Positions 59,101-64,000 of a DNA stretch of 64,000 bases are shown here, piece after piece (position 1 is the stretch's first letter; each line of letters starts with the position of its first letter). The notes beneath the pieces were generated by a model. That model ran no database searches and had not been told where the DNA came from. It saw nothing but the letters and a program-made list of their open reading frames with translations. Source of the DNA: Brachionus manjavacas (taxonomy: Eukaryota > Rotifera > Eurotatoria > Ploima > Brachionidae); the NCBI GenBank assembly GCA_019054805.1, contig JAHQIY010000005.1:2215501-2279500 (forward strand), written 5' to 3'. A program made the translations under genes and the position numbers.

Positions 59101-61010
59101 GTGTTTTTGAAAATTTTATATTTAATTTGAAAAAAATTTATGTAAAAATATTTTTTTTGTCACCTAGGTCATCTAATTGAATAAATATAGTTTTTTTAAT
59201 TGTAACTCTCTTTAAGGTACAATAAAATGTATAAGCTAAATTAGCTTTAATTACACTCATTCTCAATATTTTAAAGATCGGAGAATTGTTTGCAAATTAA
59301 GCAATGCGTTAAATTGATGCCTTTTTCTATATGAGACTACTTTGACGATTGGAAGTCGTTGAAGCTTTGGTGTCAAAAGAATGACATTTTATGGCTTTTG
59401 TATGATATATCAAATAATTATGAGCTATTTTGGAAAATTAAATTTCTAATGAGAATTTAAAAGCTTTGAGTGTTTGAAGTTTTTTAACTCGAGACCTCTT
59501 GAAGGAAAGGTCTACGTTTATCGAGTACACAAGGTGCTGCATCTAAAAGATTGGATTTTTTTTCTATTTTTTTTTCTATCTTAAAATAAATATTATGTAA
59601 TTGGATTTTATTTGTTTAATTGTTGATTTTGTGTTCTAGACCGATTCGATACGAAACAAAGTCAATTCCATAAAAAAAAACAAAAAACACGATTTAAAAC
59701 TATTTCTTTCGGATACTCGAATTTAAGACAGTGTTTTTTAATGTTTTTTATTTGATTAATTGATATTTTATCTATTTAGATTTAAATTTTTAATGATAAA
59801 TTTTGGCTCTAACGAACTAGGATACGCCAAGCAAATGCTTCAATGATACAATTGAACAGTTACGAGTGGAATCAATAATCGCTTGCCTTTGGTATAACTC
59901 AAAATTTTCAAGCTGAAATAAAAATGCTAGCCAAACTTGGGTAAATATTTTTTTCAAGATTTATGATTTCAATTTTTTGAAATTGATTTACTGCACCAGT
60001 GTTTTGGTTAACGATTAATTTATCATTTTTAACCCTATTTTGCTTCATTTTAGGAAGCTCCCTGATTAATTGCTTTTAACAACATAATTTTAAATACCAC
60101 ATAGATTGAATCAAAACCTTGAATTGAAATATATCAGTACTTGGGTTCAGGTATAAAATTATTTCTGCTTTTATGTCTTTTAATTAGAGGAAATTTTCCA
60201 ATCTTTTGCTAAAACTACTTATTTTTTTTCAAAAAATCAATGCAAGATGTAAGAGCGAAAATCTAATTTTGAATTTTTTTATTTTTAAATTTGAATATCT
60301 GCCAAATGAAATTGTTAAGCATACTTTTATTACGATTAAGCCACGTTCTCGTCTTCGATATCATTTATTATTTACTTTAAAATTTTCTTTGGTATTTTTT
60401 ATTTTCTAGATAATAAAAATAATAGCAAAAAAATTGAATTAAGTGTAATAATTTTGTCAAATAAATTTTAAATTTTCTCAAGAGAAACATTGATTGTTAT
60501 AAAAAAATAATTATTGAACAATTTGTTTAATTAGATTTTTTGATTTAGGAGCAATTCGAGGCCAAGAATTTTTTAGAGGTAACGAGATATATTTGTTTTC
60601 TAAATTTCTTTATTAACAAAATGATTCAATTCAATAAATTTGATTGAAAAATTTTGCAAGCTGAAAATAAATTTATAAATTTGCTCGATGATAAATATCT
60701 TTTGTATTAAAGATATAATTTAAATAGATCAATCTAATTACATTTTTCATAATTTAAAATAGATCCATATATTAATTTCAGAATATCATATCCGAATTTC
60801 ATCTCGAACTCTTAATGACATAAACTTGAAACCTTCTAATGCAACTAGTGCACCGGTCATATAATATTAACTATTGATTTTCTTGTTCGTATAAACTTTC
60901 AAAAATGATAAATGATAATGGCCAGGAAACCCATAAATTGTAAATATTATCTTTACGTGATTTCCTTTGATTATAGAATTAAGCTGTCTTTGTGTCGGAA
61001 GATGCAATTT

Positions 61011-61074
61011 GCAGCATGGAATTTGACCCGTATAAAGAAGGTAGAAGTTTCGGTACGGCCTGATTCCATGCTGC
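61011..61074. repeat. 11-bp inverted repeat
   Basis: GCAGCATGGAA (61011-61021) is exactly inverted at 61064-61074 (TTCCATGCTGC), with a 42-bp spacer. The surrounding ~100 bp are less AT-rich. Function unknown. Confidence 0.5.
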
Positions 61075-61359
61075 TTTTACTATACAGACACATTTAGAAT
61101 TGTTTTTGTTATCGACTTGCTCAATTATTTGTCTATAGAATTAATTATAGAGTCTTAAAACAACAAAAACAACTTAAATTCATGCAAATCTCAATAGTAC
61201 TAATAATGTCTCTCTCAATTTGGAGCTATCTATTCAAAAAATATCAATATGGATTATTTATTATCAGTGTAAATCGAAATTCCAGTCGACTTGTTGTTCT
61301 CTCTTTGAATTCATCTAATTTAAATCAATAATTAGGCGAATAAATTTTTATTTTTGAAG

Positions 61360-63102
61360 CCAAATAGTGGAACAGAAATTAGCATTAGTCATATTAAAAA
61401 AGCTACTTGGAAATTAGAAAAAGTGAGTAGTGAAGACAAAAAGACAGATGAAAATGACAAAAATTTAAGGTACTCTTTATTACCAATGTTACGCCTTTTG
61501 TTTTACAATGTCTTTATTTTCTATCATATCATATTGTCTAAATAATTGCCAATTATATGCATTTACAATCAAACGTCTTGGCAATTTTGTTTTTGTTTAC
61601 ATTGATTCCCTTGGTCATAAATGGTTTAGTTTTTGTTTTGTTTTTTTGTTTGATAAAAATCAAATATAAAATAAAATGCCTAAATTTATCATTTGGAAAA
61701 CAAAAAAGTTAAAATTGTCTTTAAATGATTTGCAGAACAATTATTTTAGCAAAAGAAACTGAAATACTGGAGGCGTTTTTATACAACTTTGGGCAATAGT
61801 TAAACACGGTAAATTAGACCAGAGGTGTTTGTTTAAGAGTGGTATCAGTTAAAAACATAGCCTAGGGCCCATTTTATATATTTAAATCGACAATCTATTG
61901 AACCTAGTAAAAGGATAGATCAAAACTATGCAATAGCATTTGGAATTTTTTGAATATATAATAAGTGGATGGACTAGTCTGGACTAATCCCCGAGAAATT
62001 CAAATTAATTTTATTTAAAATTCTCATTTTTTCGAATAATCACGATTTTAGCTCTAAATTTAATTAATTTGATCAGCTTGCAAAAAAGTAAATGCAAAAC
62101 TTTACTTGTCTTGACACTGTTTTGTATTGATAATTTAACTTTAGGCCAGACTTGCTTTACAGGGACACGCAAACATATCGAAAAATGTATAAAAGATTTA
62201 TCAATTGACTAAATAAATTATTCGAATTGAAAGATAACCAAATGTTTATTGAATATTAATAAAATAGATAAAAAAAAATTTTTTGTTTTCAAAAGGGGTG
62301 AAAAAAAACTTCATTCTTTGGAATTTGACTCGAAAAGTCTAGATCAAATATTTGTTCTAATTGTATAAGAGCTTAATACCAATTAATCCATTTTTTAACT
62401 ATAAGTCGATTGACTTTTTTTTTTATTTAGAATAACGAGTCCATTTAACAAACGAAAAATTAAGGAAATAAACAGTGCAAAGCAAATGCTGCAGCAGCAG
62501 CAGCAACAACAACCATCTTCAAATCAAATCGGTTCTCTGCCATCTCAGAATGGATCAAGTATTCCGACGCCGAAAAAAATTCAATCAAATCTTCCTGTTT
62601 TTCACTCTAGCGTTCATCGAAATTCCAATCTCATTTCGTCAACTGACTCAAGTAGTTTTGATAAACTAAATCTTGTCTATCGATTGCTATTTGAATTTTG
62701 GTCCGCAATATTTGCATTTTGAAGAAAAAAAATTATTCTATTAGCAATCAATAATTTTTGACTCAAAATTAATTTTGTTTTATTCTTTATAGGCCTAAAT
62801 AACAGTAAAAAAAGCTATAATTCCAGTAGATCCGGTTCACCAAGCAGCATAGCCGAGTCGACTACATCGTCATCTCAATTTAGCAAGCAAGCAACTTCGA
62901 AATTGCCTCAATTTCAGATGAGTTCGAACAGTACCAATAGTATGGGAAAGGACCATCGCAAGATTGGTATAGCAAAACCTAGCAAAACATCGATCCCACA
63001 GGGTCAACTTACTTCCAGTAAATTAACTAACCCGAAAATACAGCAAAGTTCTTCCATTTATTCGAACAATTCGGCAAATAAACAGAATTCCGATAAATCA
63101 AA
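61360..63102 (+). CDS. Partial gene: Ser-rich, poly-Q protein with several S/T-x-I/L-P motifs (candidate microtubule plus-end protein)
   Basis: Three internal exons are supported by GT..AG sites and matching phases: 61360-61469, 62431-62651 and 62793-63102. The last ends at a consensus donor, so the gene continues beyond the window, and exon 1 is not seen. The translation has a charged start (ATWKLEKVSSEDKKT), a seven-glutamine run encoded by CAG/CAA, and Ser-rich disordered sequence (SSRSGSPSSIAESTTSSS). Four short linear motifs fit the EB1-binding S/T-x-I/L-P pattern: SSIP, SNLP, SKLP and TSIP. Such composition resembles the N-terminal half of navigator proteins, but no folded domain is visible. 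A tandem NAV relative or another plus-end-tracking protein are guesses. The donor of the middle exon could alternatively be ~75 nt earlier. Confidence 0.55.
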
Positions 63103-64000
63103 GTAAGTTTTAAATTTTTAAATCTTAATTCTTTTATAAAAAAATCTATGTGAACAGTTGGTTTGTGAGTTTTAAAAAGATTCTATTTATTTCTGAGATT
63201 AAAAATAAAATTTTGATTTAGATTTAAATTTCAATCAAATTAAATAAGTAAAAAAAATCTACTGAGTAGAAGAAAATATTAAAAATAAAGTTAGAAAATT
63301 GAATTATGGCATGACATTTATCACATTTATAGTGTTGATTCGAAACCTGCTCTAACCTGAATCAAGCATTAAATTTTTTTATATCCAGATTATTTAACCT
63401 TATAAAAAGACCGAAGTTGGTTGTTTTAGAATGATTAATTATCTGTTTTATTTGACTTAAGCAAAAATTGTAATTGATGAAGATAAATTAAAAATAATCT
63501 TAAAGATAGAAAATTTGAGGTAACGCTTATTAATTAAATTATTTAGAAATAATTAATTTAATTACTTTTATTTAGGGGAAGAAAGAAAATAGTTTTTTGT
63601 TAGCTAGAAACTTATTTCGGTTAAATTATAAATCAATTTTAAAAATTTATCTGGACGTAATTTTTTATTTATAAAATATGCTTCGAAAAGTGATTTTAAG
63701 TTATTTGATTTTTTAAAGCTTAATTATTAAAACAAAATTCAAATAAGAGATGAGAAATACATTTTAGATAAATAATTAAAATATTCAAAAAAAATTATGT
63801 TTAAAAAAAAAACTATTTATGTTTCATTTTTTAATTTCTAACTTCCTCTCTAAATTATAATAACAACTACAAAAGTAAAAATTTATTTTTTTTGATATTA
63901 ATTAAAATGAAGCTTAAATGCTAAAATAATCAAATTTAAGGAGGATTTTAAATTAAAATTTGAATATAACACCTAAGTTGTAAGCAATTTCAAAATTTTT
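63103..64000 (+). other. Intron of the partial gene, running off the window
   Basis: After the donor at 63103 (AA|GTAAGT) the sequence is low-complexity AT-rich, with no further exon recognised before the window ends. Confidence 0.4.

Larger units (their letters stand above)
53146..61359. other. 8.2-kb region without recognisable genes
   Basis: After the NAV 3' UTR the region is AT-rich, with only short chance ORFs. A stretch at about 57900-58300 is visibly less AT-rich and could be a promoter or 5' UTR of the next gene. Hairpins occur at 56176-56199 and 61011-61074. Upstream exons of the 61.36-kb gene must lie here if that gene is real, but none could be identified. Confidence 0.45.

Noticed and set aside
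60206..60409. Plus-strand 67-aa ORF
   Set aside because: Phe/Leu/Ile-rich chance frame in AT-rich DNA.
60912..61097. Plus-strand 61-aa ORF around the inverted repeat
   Set aside because: No homology or phase-compatible splice into the exon at 61360 was found, and the inverted repeat better explains the composition.

Overview
The window is animal nuclear DNA, very AT-rich (roughly three quarters A+T by eye). Its genes are split by many short AT-rich introns (about 45-60 bp) and a few long ones full of decayed transposons. The gene set (navigator/NAV, SCLT1, FKBP15, EDC3, HPDL, MTH1, MINPP, a neuronal-calcium-sensor protein) is metazoan. Base composition, compact introns and the MULE/CENPB/CR1-like repeat types would suit a monogonont rotifer such as Brachionus, but that placement is an inference. 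No rRNA, tRNA, CRISPR or prokaryotic operon was seen. Exon models were built by hand: every junction uses GT..AG, and codon phase was checked across each one.

Layout. 1-522: 3' end of a LINE. 1482-8563 (+): SCLT1, 12 exons, whose 3.9-kb intron holds a MULE transposase relic, a foldback element and other repeats. 10110-15514: a cluster made of EDC3 (-), EEF2KMT (-), a small CaaX-tailed protein (+) and HPDL (-). 16678-23646 (+): NUDT1/MTH1, then FKBP15 only 106 bp later. Inside FKBP15 intron 4 lies a CENPB-type DNA-binding ORF whose splice donor is in phase with the next FKBP15 exon. 24920-26473 (+): a single-exon ankyrin protein, converging with MINPP (26489-29361, -) with only 15 bp between stop codons. 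31507-32133 (+): an NCS-type EF-hand protein. 32385-34210: a repeat cluster with a dead CR1-like LINE, a Tc1-like scrap, an identical 221-bp copy of MINPP exon 1 and a foldback element. 37698-53145 (+): a complete navigator gene in 14 exons encoding 1468 aa. 53146-61359: about 8 kb with no recognisable gene. 61360-end (+): an incomplete gene for a Ser-rich, poly-Q protein with four S/T-x-I/L-P motifs, running off the window.

Most genes are unrelated housekeeping or cytoskeletal loci. A loose theme is cilia and microtubules (SCLT1 at centriole distal appendages; NAV and perhaps the 61-kb gene as microtubule plus-end proteins) and endosome/actin (FKBP15). The most unusual items are the CENPB exon that could splice into FKBP15, the duplicated MINPP first exon joined to a transposase scrap, and the altered active-site motifs of MINPP.
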